Shown here: one piece after another, positions 35,822 to 44,453 of the stretch | How the letters are laid out: every line of letters begins with the position of its first letter | Numbering within the stretch: position 1 is the first letter of the stretch | From: Terrabacter aerolatus | Lineage (GTDB): Bacteria > Actinomycetota > Actinomycetes > Actinomycetales > Dermatophilaceae | Direction: 5' to 3' | Assembly (NCBI RefSeq): GCF_007991735.1 | Contig: NZ_BJYX01000004.1 | Span: forward strand, 62,001 to 126,000 | Length of the DNA stretch: 64,000 bases | The notes under the pieces: model-generated | The model's database searches: none | What the model saw: the letters and a program-made list of their open reading frames with translations, nothing else | What the model was told of the DNA's origin: nothing | Translations under genes and position numbers: made by a program

Positions 35822-37171
35822 TCATCGCACGAGGCCACGCAGCCGCGCCTGCCACTGCTGCACGAGTGCGGCACGGGTGGTCCCCACGGTCGAGCGCAGG
35901 GCGTCGTCGACAGCCCCTTCACGGTCGTCGACTCGGTCGGTCGGCTCGACGAGCCCGCCCGCGGCGGCACGGTAGAGCCGGACGACGGCCTGGGTGCCGT
36001 ACCGGTCGGCCAGGGTGCGCAGGGCCAGCAGTGACAGGCCGTATGCCGCAGCCAGGGTCTGGGTGCCGGGCTCGAAGTCCGCGTCGGCCGGCAGGGCTGC
36101 CGGCAGCCCCGATGTCCTGACGCGCTCGAGCGCCGGCGCGACGACGGTGGCCTCCGGCAGGTCGATCGGGTCGTAGGCGACGAGCTCGGCAAAGCCCTCG
36201 GACAGCCACACCGGCACGGCGCGGGTCGTCGAGGCCCGGACCGTGACGTGGGTCAGCTCGTGGGTCATGACGACGTCCCGGCCGTCAGGGCGCAGCGACG
36301 TCCACGCGCCCGGGACGAGGACGATGCGGTCGGCTCCAGCCGGCTGACCGGGGGTCAGCGGGCCGTCCGTCGCGGCGGCCACGCCCCGGAGGTCGTCGGC
36401 GGAGCGCCCGAGCAGGCGCGCGGCGTCGGCGTCCGTCGCCGGCGAGACCCACACGGCCGGCCGGGAGTCCCCCCAGACGGCCGCGACGCGCGACGCCGCC
36501 GTCCGCGCCCGCGCCACCACCTCGGCGACCCGGGAGGGCGTGCCGACGACGAGCGCGAGCGCGGTGGCCGACCGGCGCACGACGAGCCCGGCCAGGTCCC
36601 AGGGCTGCGGGCGGTCCGACGGGGCGGAGGCCGTGATGGCGAGATCACCGGGATGCGCCGGGTCGGCCCTGAAGGTGAGGTCGAGGTCGAAGGTCCGCGC
36701 CCCCCGGTCGAACCCCCGAAGGCGATAGGTGAAGCTCGCCCTCACGTCCCACTCGACCTGCGTTCCACGCGGGGCCGCCACCGGCTCGGTCACCTCACGG
36801 ACACCAGTCACCTCGAGGTCCCCGGCCTGCATGGCGCGCATCCGGGCGAAGACGGCGGACTGGGTGGTGCGCAGCGACGTGACGGAGGCCCCTCCCAGGG
36901 GCGCCAGCCAACCGGCCTCGTCGCCCCGGTCCGCCGCGCCCACGCGGTCCCGGAGCAGCCGCGTCACCGCATCGGTGCGGGCGGCGGCCCATGCCTGCGG
37001 CGCGAGGTCGGCGACGGTCGGGACGGTGCGCGCGGCGTCCGCCGAGACCGTCCCGCGGGTCCCGGAGACAGGAGCCTGCTCCCCGGTGCACGCCCCCAGG
37101 CCGATCGCCACCGTCGTCGCGCACGCGACGACCGTCAGCCGTGCAGCGGCGCGACGACTCGGGCTGGACAC
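35822..37171 (-). CDS. lipoprotein with gluzincin metallopeptidase motif
   Basis: A 449-residue exported lipoprotein. The signal peptide has lipobox LGAC (Cys about 28). About 250 residues without clear motifs (two NTF2-like or Tim44-like stretches) precede a zinc-protease motif: MTHELTHV with the third ligand Glu in WLSEGFAELVAY, 25 residues later, as in gluzincins with a basic-protease-like fold. The C-terminus has helices ending WQARLRGLVR. Start is GTG. Tail-to-tail with the acyl-CoA ligase gene (5 bases). Probably a surface peptidase; physiological substrate unknown. Confidence 0.8.
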   Translation of the reverse strand: MSSPSRRAAARLTVVACATTVAIGLGACTGEQAPVSGTRGTVSADAARTVPTVADLAPQAWAAARTDAVTRLLRDRVGAADRGDEAGWLAPLGGASVTSLRTTQSAVFARMRAMQAGDLEVTGVREVTEPVAAPRGTQVEWDVRASFTYRLRGFDRGARTFDLDLTFRADPAHPGDLAITASAPSDRPQPWDLAGLVVRRSATALALVVGTPSRVAEVVARARTAASRVAAVWGDSRPAVWVSPATDADAARLLGRSADDLRGVAAATDGPLTPGQPAGADRIVLVPGAWTSLRPDGRDVVMTHELTHVTVRASTTRAVPVWLSEGFAELVAYDPIDLPEATVVAPALERVRTSGLPAALPADADFEPGTQTLAAAYGLSLLALRTLADRYGTQAVVRLYRAAAGGLVEPTDRVDDREGAVDDALRSTVGTTRAALVQQWQARLRGLVR

Positions 37172-37217
37172 GGCGTCATCGTGCCATGCGTCCGTGGCAG
37201 CAGGCCCGGCTCGCGGG

Positions 37218-37553
37218 TCAGACGGCCCTGCGGGCCCGGTGCGACGCCTGGGCCCGGTGGGCAGGGTCGGCCCGGTGGGCAGCAGGGACCACCGGGCGGG
37301 CCTCGGCCGGGTCGAGCTCGGCCCGGGCGGCGTTGGCCGTCGCCGTCGTCACGAGTCCAGCGGCCAGGAAGGCCGACACGGCACGCCGCTCGGCGCGGTC
37401 GAGCGCGGCGGTCGCAGGCTCACCGCCGTCGGCGTCGAGTCGGTGCGTGACGGCCCGCAGGGGGATCGTGGTCGCGATGTTCAGGGCGGTCACCATGCAG
37501 TCTGCGCAGTGGACGTCCCGCACCGGGCAGGTCTGGCAGTCGACGAGCATCAT
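37218..37553 (-). CDS. conserved Cys-rich small protein
   Basis: A 111-residue protein that opens MMLVDCQTCPVRDVHCADCMVTAL: four cysteines (CxxC and CxxC about 8 apart) suggest a small metal site. The middle is helical with ERRAVSAFLAAGLV, the end rich in A, R and H. This N-terminal pattern is one I recall as conserved in actinobacteria next to the trpD/exonuclease block. Start at the first ATG of a tandem ATGATG. Divergent from the exonuclease-UvrC gene. Function unknown. Confidence 0.7.
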   Translation of the reverse strand: MMLVDCQTCPVRDVHCADCMVTALNIATTIPLRAVTHRLDADGGEPATAALDRAERRAVSAFLAAGLVTTATANAARAELDPAEARPVVPAAHRADPAHRAQASHRARRAV

Positions 37554-37768
37554 CTCGGTCCAACCCTTCGTCTCTCGTTGCGATCTGTCGTGAAAGACGC
37601 TAGGTGCCCCCACCGACAGTCCCTCCGCCCGACGCCGCGGACGCGACCGGACCGGCCCCCGGCATCCCGAGCGCCCTTGCGGCAGAACGGATGCCTGATC
37701 GGGGCACCACCTCGGCCCCGTCGCGCGCCTTCGCGGCCTTGTCGGCGGCCCGGCATAGCGTCGGGGTC

Positions 37769-39613
37769 ATGCAAGCCATCCAGTCCACGTTCGACGACCT
37801 CGGCACCCCCCTTGCCGGCGTCACGTTCGTCGTCGTGGACCTCGAGACGACCGGCGGCACACCGGCGCAGTGCGGCATCACCGAGATCGGCGCCGTCAAG
37901 GTCCGCGGTGGCGAGGTGCTCGGCGAGTTCCAGACCCTCGTCAACCCCTCGGAGCCCATCCCGGCGTTCATCTCCGTGCTGACCGGCATCACCGACACCA
38001 TGGTCCGCGACGCACCTCGCATCGACAGCGCGCTCCCCGCCTTCCTCGAGTTCGCCGCAGGCAGCGTGCTCGTCGCGCACAACGCCGGCTTCGACATCGG
38101 CTTCCTCAAGGCGGCCGCGGCACGCACCGGGGCGGGGTGGCCCGGCTTCCCGGTCCTCGACACCCTGCAGCTGGCCCGCCAGCTCGTCGTCCGGGACGAG
38201 TCGCCCAACCACCGGCTCTCCTCCCTGGCCCAGGTGTTCGGCTCGCCGACCACGCCCGACCACCGCGCCCTGCACGACGCCCGCGCCACCGTCGACGTGC
38301 TCCACGGCCTCATCGAGCGCGTGGGCAACCTCGGGGTCCACACGCTCGAGGAGCTCTCCAGCTACAGCTCGCGGGTGACGCCGTCCCAGCGCCGCAAGCG
38401 GTTCCTCGCCGACCCGCTGCCGAGCGCGCCGGGGGTCTACCTCTTCAAGGACGGCAGCGACCGCGTCCTCTACGTCGGCACGAGCCGCGACATCCGCACG
38501 CGCGTGCGCAGCTACTTCACGGCGTCCGAGCAGCGCAGTCGCATGGCCGAGATGGTGCGTCTCGCCCACGTGGTCCACCCGGTCGTGTGCCAGACCTCCC
38601 TCGAGGCCCAGGTCCGCGAGCTGCGGCTCATCGACGAGCACAAGCCGCGGTTCAACCGCCGATCCAAGAACGCCCGCAAGCTCGTGTGGGTCAAGCTGAC
38701 GCAGGAGCGCTTCCCGCGCCTGTCGATCGTCAAGCAGGTCAAGGACGACGCGGCGCACCACATCGGCCCGTTCCGCTCGCGCGTCACGGCCCAGTCGGCC
38801 ATCGACGCGGTCCACGAGGTGGTGCCCCTGCGTCAGTGCACCGGACGGCTCACCGGTCACGGCACCGCCTGCGCGCTGGCCGACATGGGTCGCTGCGGCG
38901 CCCCGTGCACCGGTGCCCAGTCGGAGGACGACTACGCCGTGGTCGTCGCCGAGTGCCAAGCGATCTTCACCGGAGACGCCCGTCCCGGCGCCGAGCTGCT
39001 GCGGTCGCGGCTCGAGGAGCTCGCCTCGCAGGAACGCTTCGAGGACGCCGCCCGCGTGCGGGACCGCTTCCTCCAGCTCGTCCGGGGCGCGGCGCGGGCC
39101 CAACGGCTCGCTCCCCTCGTCCGCTCCCCCGAGATCGTCGCCGCACGGCGCAGCGACGTCGGCGGCTGGGAGCTCGTCTCCATCCGCCACGGACGCCTTG
39201 CGGGCACGGCCGTGAGCCCCCGGGGAGCCGACCCCATGCCCTTCGTCCGGTCCCTGCAGGCGACGGCCGAGGTGGTCCCGGCGCCCACCCCGGAACGCCC
39301 GTCCGCTCTCACCGAGGAGACGGAGATCCTGTTGCGGTGGCTCGAGGCGCCGGGCGTGCGCATCGTCGAGCTCGACGGCTCCTGGACGTGCCCGGTCGGT
39401 GGCGCAGGCTCGGTGCGCAGCGAGCTCGAGCCGGCAGTGGCGTCGGCCCACGACGTCATCGGCTTCGACCACGACGTGCCGAGCCCGGCCGGACGCGCAG
39501 GCGCTGCCGTCGGGACTCCTGCCGGTGTCGGACCCGGTCGACACGGCGGCCGGCCGGGGACCGGCCGTCGGGGCGGCGGCCTGCGTCGGACGGGCGAGCC
39601 CCGGCTAGGCTGA
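37769..39613 (+). CDS. DEDD exonuclease fused to UvrC-like GIY-YIG nuclease
   Basis: A 614-residue fusion. Residues about 18-185 are a DnaQ-type 3'-5' exonuclease with VVDLETTGG, HNAGFDIGFL and HRALHDARATVDV. Residues about 215-460 carry a GIY-YIG nuclease (GVYLFKDGSDRVLYVGTSRDIRTRVRSYF) and UvrC-like cysteines CALADMGRCGAPCTG; a UVR-type helix (LEELASQERFEDAARVRDRF) follows. Matches Rv2191 in M. tuberculosis, next to trpD. ATG at 37769; upstream codons are open but lack an RBS. The UvrC endonuclease-H-like C-terminal half is absent, so it is a Cho-like single-nuclease protein with an exonuclease. Role in DNA repair is inferred. Confidence 0.9.
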   Translation: MQAIQSTFDDLGTPLAGVTFVVVDLETTGGTPAQCGITEIGAVKVRGGEVLGEFQTLVNPSEPIPAFISVLTGITDTMVRDAPRIDSALPAFLEFAAGSVLVAHNAGFDIGFLKAAAARTGAGWPGFPVLDTLQLARQLVVRDESPNHRLSSLAQVFGSPTTPDHRALHDARATVDVLHGLIERVGNLGVHTLEELSSYSSRVTPSQRRKRFLADPLPSAPGVYLFKDGSDRVLYVGTSRDIRTRVRSYFTASEQRSRMAEMVRLAHVVHPVVCQTSLEAQVRELRLIDEHKPRFNRRSKNARKLVWVKLTQERFPRLSIVKQVKDDAAHHIGPFRSRVTAQSAIDAVHEVVPLRQCTGRLTGHGTACALADMGRCGAPCTGAQSEDDYAVVVAECQAIFTGDARPGAELLRSRLEELASQERFEDAARVRDRFLQLVRGAARAQRLAPLVRSPEIVAARRSDVGGWELVSIRHGRLAGTAVSPRGADPMPFVRSLQATAEVVPAPTPERPSALTEETEILLRWLEAPGVRIVELDGSWTCPVGGAGSVRSELEPAVASAHDVIGFDHDVPSPAGRAGAAVGTPAGVGPGRHGGRPGTGRRGGGLRRTGEPRLG

Positions 39614-39617
39614 CCCC

Positions 39618-39902
39618 GTGATCACCGCCATCGTCATGATCAGCTGCGAGGTCGACCGGATCCCCGAGGTCGCCGAGGCCGTCGCCGACATCGCGGCCGT
39701 GTCCGAGGTCTACTCGGTGACGGGCGACGCCGATCTCATCGCCATGGTGCGGGTCAAGGCGCACGAGGAGTTCGCCGACGTCATCGCCGGCCGGCTCAAC
39801 AAGGTGGAGGGCGTCGTCGGCACCTCGACGCACATCGCCTTCCGCACCTACTCCTCCCACGACCTCGAGGCGGCCTTCAGCCTAGGCCTCGAGGGCGAGT
39901 AG
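39618..39902 (+). CDS. stand-alone Lrp/AsnC ligand-binding (RAM) domain protein
   Basis: A 94-residue protein consisting only of the RAM/ACT-like effector domain of Lrp/AsnC regulators (ITAIVMISCEVDRIPEVAEAVADIAAVSEVYSVTGDADLIAMVRV). The helix-turn-helix domain is lacking, so it cannot bind DNA alone; such proteins form oligomers binding amino acids. GTG start 4 bases after the exonuclease stop. Located before trpD, where a tryptophan or other amino-acid sensor would make sense (inference). Confidence 0.88.
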   Translation: MITAIVMISCEVDRIPEVAEAVADIAAVSEVYSVTGDADLIAMVRVKAHEEFADVIAGRLNKVEGVVGTSTHIAFRTYSSHDLEAAFSLGLEGE

Positions 39903-39918
39903 CCCGAGAGCGGTCCGC

Positions 39919-39942
39919 AGCGGGCACCTGCCGGGGCCCGCT
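39919..39942. terminator. hairpin between convergent genes
   Basis: agcgggc-acctgccggg-gcccgct, a 7-bp stem in the 120-base gap between the RAM-domain gene and trpD. Moderate terminator candidate. Confidence 0.35.
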
Positions 39943-40022
39943 CGAGTGAACACTCAGCTGAGGGCGACCTGCGCCCCTGGTGACCGGCAGGACCGGGCGA
40001 CCCGTCGGGCCCTGGCGACCGG

Positions 40023-41072
40023 TCAGCCGCGGGTGGCGGTCACCCAGCGCTCGACGAGGGCCGTGGCGGCGCCGCTGTCGATCGCCTGAGCCGCCCGCGC
40101 CATGCCCGCCCGGAGGTCGGCGTCGAAGTCGGCCTCCGACGGACCCGAGTCCGGCTGGGTGACGGCCAGCGCGATGCCGGCGTTGAGCAGGACGGCGTCG
40201 CGCACCGCGCCCGTGGCGCCGGCGAAGACGTCGGTGACGACCCCCGCGTTGTGCGCCGCGTCGCCGCCCCGCAGCTCCTCCAAGGGGTGGCGCTCCAGCC
40301 CGAGCCGCGTGGGGTCGAGCGAGCGTTCCGAGACGACCCCGTCCCGCACCCACCACACGTGCGTCGTCGTCGAGACCGTGACCTCGTCGAGTCCGTCGTC
40401 GCCGCGGAAGACCGCGGCGTCCTTGCCCCGGTCGGCGAAGACGCCGGCGAGGAGCGGCGCCATGCGCGCGTCGGCGCAGCCGACAGCGGCATACGTCGGC
40501 TGGGCCGGGTTGGTCAGGGGCCCGAGGAAGTTGAACGCCGTCCCGATGCCGAGGTCACGCCGGGGGACGGCCGTGTGCCGGAAGGACGGGTGGAAGGTCT
40601 GCGCGAAGCAGAAGGTGATGCCGGCCTGCGACGCCACCTCGACGACACGCTCGGGCGGCAACGACAGGTCGACGCCGAGCGCCTCGAGCACGTCGGCCGA
40701 GCCGGAGGACGACGACGCCGCACGGTTGCCGTGCTTGACGACACGGACGCCGGCGGCCGCGGCGACCATCGAGGACATCGTCGAGATGTTGACGGTGTGC
40801 GCCCGGTCGCCACCGGTGCCGACGATGTCGAGGCTGGGGCCGGGGACCTCGATGCGCTTCGCGTGCGCCAGCATCTGCTCGGCGAGGCCGGTCATCTCCT
40901 CGACGCTCTCGCCCTTGGCGCGCAGGCCGATGAGGAACCCGGCGACCTGGGAGGGGGTGGCCTCGCCGCTCATGATCTGACCCATGCACCACTCAGCCGT
41001 GGCTCGGTCGAGGTCGTGACCGGAGATGAGGTCGCTGAGGACCGAGGGCCAGGTCGTCGTCTGCGACGCCAT
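40023..41072 (-). CDS. trpD: anthranilate phosphoribosyltransferase
   Basis: A 349-residue enzyme transferring phosphoribosyl from PRPP to anthranilate in tryptophan synthesis. Signature motifs: GTGGDRAHTVNISTMSS (PRPP loop, about 85-101), KHGNRAASSSSGSADVLEALG, and GPLTNPAQPTYAAVG. Same locus as Rv2192c, distant from the rest of the trp genes. A CGGCATAC motif copy makes its Tyr-Ala codons TAT GCC. Begins 3 bases after the receiver-like gene stop on the same strand. Confidence 0.95.
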   Translation of the reverse strand: MASQTTTWPSVLSDLISGHDLDRATAEWCMGQIMSGEATPSQVAGFLIGLRAKGESVEEMTGLAEQMLAHAKRIEVPGPSLDIVGTGGDRAHTVNISTMSSMVAAAAGVRVVKHGNRAASSSSGSADVLEALGVDLSLPPERVVEVASQAGITFCFAQTFHPSFRHTAVPRRDLGIGTAFNFLGPLTNPAQPTYAAVGCADARMAPLLAGVFADRGKDAAVFRGDDGLDEVTVSTTTHVWWVRDGVVSERSLDPTRLGLERHPLEELRGGDAAHNAGVVTDVFAGATGAVRDAVLLNAGIALAVTQPDSGPSEADFDADLRAGMARAAQAIDSGAATALVERWVTATRG

Positions 41073-41075
41073 GCG

Positions 41076-41546
41076 TCAGGCCGTCGGCACGCCCGAACGC
41101 GCGAGCGTGGCGATGGCCGACGTCAGCGCGATCGGGTCGAGCGGGTGCGGGACGGCCAGGTCGGCCTGGGACCAGGCGGCGAGCCAGCTGTCCTGCGGGC
41201 GACCGGTCAGCACGATGATCGGCGGGCACTCGAAGATCTCGTTCTTGAGCTGGCGGGCCAGGCCCAGGCCCCCGACCTTGGCCGCCTCTCCGTCGAGGAC
41301 GAGGATGTCGAAGCGCTCGGCCTCGACGGAGCTGATGACGGCGTCCGCGGTAGCGCACTCGTGCCAGCGGACCACCTCGACGTCCTTGGCGGGACGACGG
41401 CCGACTGCTGCGCGCACCGCGTCGCGGGTCGTGAAGTCGTCGCTGTAGAGCAGCACGCTGACCCGTGCCACCGGACGCTGCGACCCCGAGGTCGTCGAGA
41501 TGGCGGTGGACGGGGCCTGCGCTGCGCTGTCGTTCGAGGCGGTCAT
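41076..41546 (-). CDS. orphan receiver-like protein with altered Lys
   Basis: A 156-residue protein: 25 disordered residues, then a CheY-like fold. The acidic pair (LLYSDDFTT), the phosphoacceptor Asp (DILVLDGEA) and the Thr (IIVLTGRPQD) are present, but the conserved Lys before the last strand is replaced by His (VPHPLDP). No output domain and no kinase gene nearby. Located upstream of trpD and divergent from ctaE. Likely a degenerate or atypically activated receiver acting through protein contact. Confidence 0.75.
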   Translation of the reverse strand: MTASNDSAAQAPSTAISTTSGSQRPVARVSVLLYSDDFTTRDAVRAAVGRRPAKDVEVVRWHECATADAVISSVEAERFDILVLDGEAAKVGGLGLARQLKNEIFECPPIIVLTGRPQDSWLAAWSQADLAVPHPLDPIALTSAIATLARSGVPTA

Positions 41547-41708
41547 GCGCCCGATGCTACCGGGGTCGAGCGCGGCGCAGCGCACCGACCTCCCACCCGC
41601 AGGACAGCGGTGACGAGGGTCGTGGGAGGGTGTTCCCGGACGGCCTGCGGCACGGCTGTTCAGGGTTCGTGTCGGTATGGTCACGAATCCTCTACACCCG
41701 CGCGAGAA

Positions 41709-41732
41709 AGGGCCCCGTAGCGGGGGGTCCCT
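41709..41732 (+). promoter_or_regulatory. 5'-leader hairpin before ctaE
   Basis: agggccccg-tag-cgggg(ggt)ccct: five inner and four outer base pairs with a 3-base bulge, ending about 30 bases before the ctaE start. It could stabilise the respiratory operon mRNA or attenuate it. Confidence 0.35.
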
Positions 41733-41760
41733 CGCACAGCCGGACAGGAATGTGGGAATA

Positions 41761-42423
41761 ATGTCCAACGTGGCGACAGCATCGGCAGTTCCTTCAAGCA
41801 CCGTGGCGAGCCCGGCCCATCACGGCCCGGCGACCCGCCCCAACATGGTTGCCGTCGGCACCATCGTGTGGCTCTCCAGCGAGCTCATGTTCTTCGCGGG
41901 TCTCTTCGCGGTCTACTTCCAGCTCCGGTCGGTCCGTGGCGACCTCTGGGCCATGCAGACCGAGAAGCTCAACCTCCCCTTCGCGAGCGTCAACTGCCTC
42001 GTGCTCGTCATCTCCTCCGTGTGGTGCCAGCTCGGCGTCTGGAAGGCCGAGCGTGGCCAGAAGGCCCGCACCGGCAAGCTCCTCGACCTCAAGAGCTGGG
42101 GCATGCGTGAGTGGTACGTCCTGACCTACCTCTTCGGCGCCTTCTTCATCTCCGGCCAGGTCATGGAGTACTCCGAGCTCGTCCACGAGAACATCACGCT
42201 GAGCTCCGACGCGTACGGCTCGGTCTTCTACATGGCGACCGGCTTCCACGGCCTGCACGTCACGGGTGGCCTCATCGCCTTCCTGCTCATCATCGCCCGC
42301 ACCTTCACGACGCGCCGCTACACCCACGCGAACGCCACCGGCGCCGTCGTGACGTCGTACTACTGGCACTTCGTCGACGTCGTGTGGATCGCACTCTTCG
42401 CGACCATCTACATCCTGCGCTGA
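41761..42423 (+). CDS. ctaE: cytochrome c oxidase subunit III
   Basis: A 220-residue five-TM subunit III of the aa3 oxidase. Typical segments: [55 protein letters not shown] and the C-terminal [16 protein letters not shown]. The actinobacterial arrangement ctaE-qcrC-qcrA-qcrB is conserved (Rv2193-2196), reflecting the obligate III-IV supercomplex. ATG selected at MSNVATAS; an upstream in-frame ATG at 41677 lacks an RBS. First gene of the operon. Confidence 0.95.
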   Translation: MSNVATASAVPSSTVASPAHHGPATRPNMVAVGTIVWLSSELMFFAGLFAVYFQLRSVRGDLWAMQTEKLNLPFASVNCLVLVISSVWCQLGVWKAERGQKARTGKLLDLKSWGMREWYVLTYLFGAFFISGQVMEYSELVHENITLSSDAYGSVFYMATGFHGLHVTGGLIAFLLIIARTFTTRRYTHANATGAVVTSYYWHFVDVVWIALFATIYILR

Positions 42424-42484
42424 CCTCCGGCATGAGCTCACGCCCCCACCCGAACCCCACCTCCATGGACGACAGGAACCCACA

Positions 42485-43294
42485 GTGAACGCCTTGGCCG
42501 CCCGACGCCGACACCCCGCCGCGATCGCGGTGCTGCTGCTGCTCGGCCTCCTCGTGACCGGTGGCGCCTACTCCTTCCTCGCCCCCAAGGACGCCAACGC
42601 CGCCGCGACCACCGTCGCCGCCGACGACGTCGCCAAGGGCAAGGACCTCTTCATCGCCAACTGCGCCTCGTGCCACGGCGTCGCCGCGCAGGGCACCAAG
42701 TCCGGCCCCTCGCTCGTCGGTGTCGGCGCCGCGTCGGTCGACTTCCAGGTCGGCACGGGTCGTATGCCGCTGGCCGGGCCGAACATCCAGGCCCCCCAGA
42801 ACAAGGTGAAGTTCGACGACACGCAGATCGCCGCGCTCGCCGCCTATGTCGCGTCCCTCGGCCCCGGCCCGTCCGTCCCGGAGGACAAGTACACGACGGT
42901 CATCCAGCCCGGCACCCCCGAGAACAACAAGGCGATCGCCGAGGGCGGACAGATCTTCCGCGTCAACTGCGCCATGTGCCACAACTTCGCCGGCGCCGGC
43001 GGCGCCCTGACGCGAGGCAAGTTCGCTCCCGCGCTCGAGGGCACGACGCCCAAGCACATCTACGAGGCCATGGTCACGGGACCCCAGTCGATGCCCGTCT
43101 TCAACGACATGAACCTGACGCCCGAGGCCAAGCAGAAGGTCATCTCCTACCTCAAGGCGCAGGAGAACGAGACCAACGTCGGTGGCCTGACGCTCGGCAA
43201 CCTGGGACCGGTGTCCGAGGGTCTCTTCGCCTGGGTGTTCGCGCTCGGCATCCTCATCGGCTGTGCGGTCTGGCTCGGCAAGAAGGCCGCATGA
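42485..43294 (+). CDS. qcrC: cytochrome bc1 complex di-heme cytochrome c subunit
   Basis: A 269-residue membrane-anchored cytochrome cc with two CxxCH heme sites, NCASCHG (about 60) and NCAMCHN (about 160), as in actinobacterial QcrC where the second heme replaces a soluble cytochrome c. An N-terminal TM (about 10-32) and C-terminal TM (about 242-265) anchor it. GTG start 61 bases after ctaE; qcrA follows after 49 bases. Confidence 0.96.
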   Translation: MNALAARRRHPAAIAVLLLLGLLVTGGAYSFLAPKDANAAATTVAADDVAKGKDLFIANCASCHGVAAQGTKSGPSLVGVGAASVDFQVGTGRMPLAGPNIQAPQNKVKFDDTQIAALAAYVASLGPGPSVPEDKYTTVIQPGTPENNKAIAEGGQIFRVNCAMCHNFAGAGGALTRGKFAPALEGTTPKHIYEAMVTGPQSMPVFNDMNLTPEAKQKVISYLKAQENETNVGGLTLGNLGPVSEGLFAWVFALGILIGCAVWLGKKAA

Positions 43295-43343
43295 CCACGC
43301 GCTGCACCGACACGCTCACGAACGACGACAGGACCACGACCCG

Positions 43344-44453
43344 ATGAACGACAACGAGACCACGGACCAGGGCACGAACCGCGCGCTCGTCCCTGCGTCC
43401 GGAGACGGCCACGACCTGCTGCCGGCGTCGCTGATCACCGGCGTCGACCAGTTCGAGAACCCGGGTCTGCCGCCGCACGTCCACCGTGCGGCCGACGACG
43501 ACCCCGCCGCCGCGAAGCGGGCCGAGCGCCAGGTCGCGACGATGTTCGGCCTGTCGATGCTCGGCACGCTCGTCTTCATCGTCAGCTACTTCGCGGTGCC
43601 CGACGAGGCGACCTTCTTCTTCCCCGGCATCGGCATCGCCAAGACGCAGAACGTCGTGCTGGGCCTGTCCCTCGGCTTCGCCATCTTCTTCATCGGCATC
43701 GGAGCCGTGCACTGGGCCAAGACCCTCATGTCCGACGAGGAGATCGTCGAGGAGCGTCACGAGCAGGCCTCGACGGCCGAGGAGCGCGCCAAGGCCGTGG
43801 CCGTCGTCAGCGCGGGCGTCGCCTCGACGCAGCTGCCGCGACGTCCCCTCATCAAGTACTCCCTCGGTGGTGCGCTCGGCCTGTTCGCGCTCCCCCTGGG
43901 GCTCCAGGTCGCCGGCTCCCTCGGCCCCGTGAACGTCGAGGAGCTCAAGCACACGATCTGGGACCCGAAGGACAACGGCGGCAAGCCGATCCGGCTCATG
44001 CGTGACCCGGAGATGACGCCGATCCGCTTCGACGAGGTCACCAACGGCTCGGTCTTCCACGTGATGCCCGAGACGCTCCAGAAGTACATCGACGAGGGCA
44101 AGCACGTCCTCGAGGCCAAGGCCAAGGCGGCCGTCATCCTCATCCGCCTCGACCCTGATCTGATCAAGGTGCAGAAGGCCAAGGACTGGGGCATCGACGG
44201 TGTCGTCGCCTACTCCAAGATCTGCACCCACGTCGGCTGCGCGGTCGGCCTGTACGAGCAGCAGACGCACCACCTGCTCTGCCCGTGCCACCAGTCGACC
44301 TTCGACCTCACCGAGGACTGCGCCGTCATCTTCGGTCCGGCCAAGCGGCCGCTGCCGCAACTCAAGATCACCGTCGACGACGCGGGCTACCTCGTCGCCC
44401 CCCAGGGCTTTGCCGAGCCCGTGGGACCGAGCTTCTGGGAGCGTGCGCGATGA
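43344..44453 (+). CDS. qcrA: cytochrome bc1 Rieske iron-sulfur subunit
   Basis: A 369-residue Rieske protein with the actinobacterial three-TM N-terminal half (about 72-92, 102-130, 173-195). The [2Fe-2S] ligands are CTHVGC and CPCHQS at about 290-316 in the C-terminal domain. The start ATG at 43344 was chosen over an upstream frame reaching back into qcrC. Its stop overlaps qcrB (ATGA), so translation is coupled. Confidence 0.96.
   Translation: MNDNETTDQGTNRALVPASGDGHDLLPASLITGVDQFENPGLPPHVHRAADDDPAAAKRAERQVATMFGLSMLGTLVFIVSYFAVPDEATFFFPGIGIAKTQNVVLGLSLGFAIFFIGIGAVHWAKTLMSDEEIVEERHEQASTAEERAKAVAVVSAGVASTQLPRRPLIKYSLGGALGLFALPLGLQVAGSLGPVNVEELKHTIWDPKDNGGKPIRLMRDPEMTPIRFDEVTNGSVFHVMPETLQKYIDEGKHVLEAKAKAAVILIRLDPDLIKVQKAKDWGIDGVVAYSKICTHVGCAVGLYEQQTHHLLCPCHQSTFDLTEDCAVIFGPAKRPLPQLKITVDDAGYLVAPQGFAEPVGPSFWERAR

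Noticed and set aside
37604-37768. N-terminal extension of the exonuclease-UvrC protein
   Set aside because: The open frame continues upstream, but the extra 55 residues are low complexity and the exonuclease domain starts naturally after the ATG at 37769.
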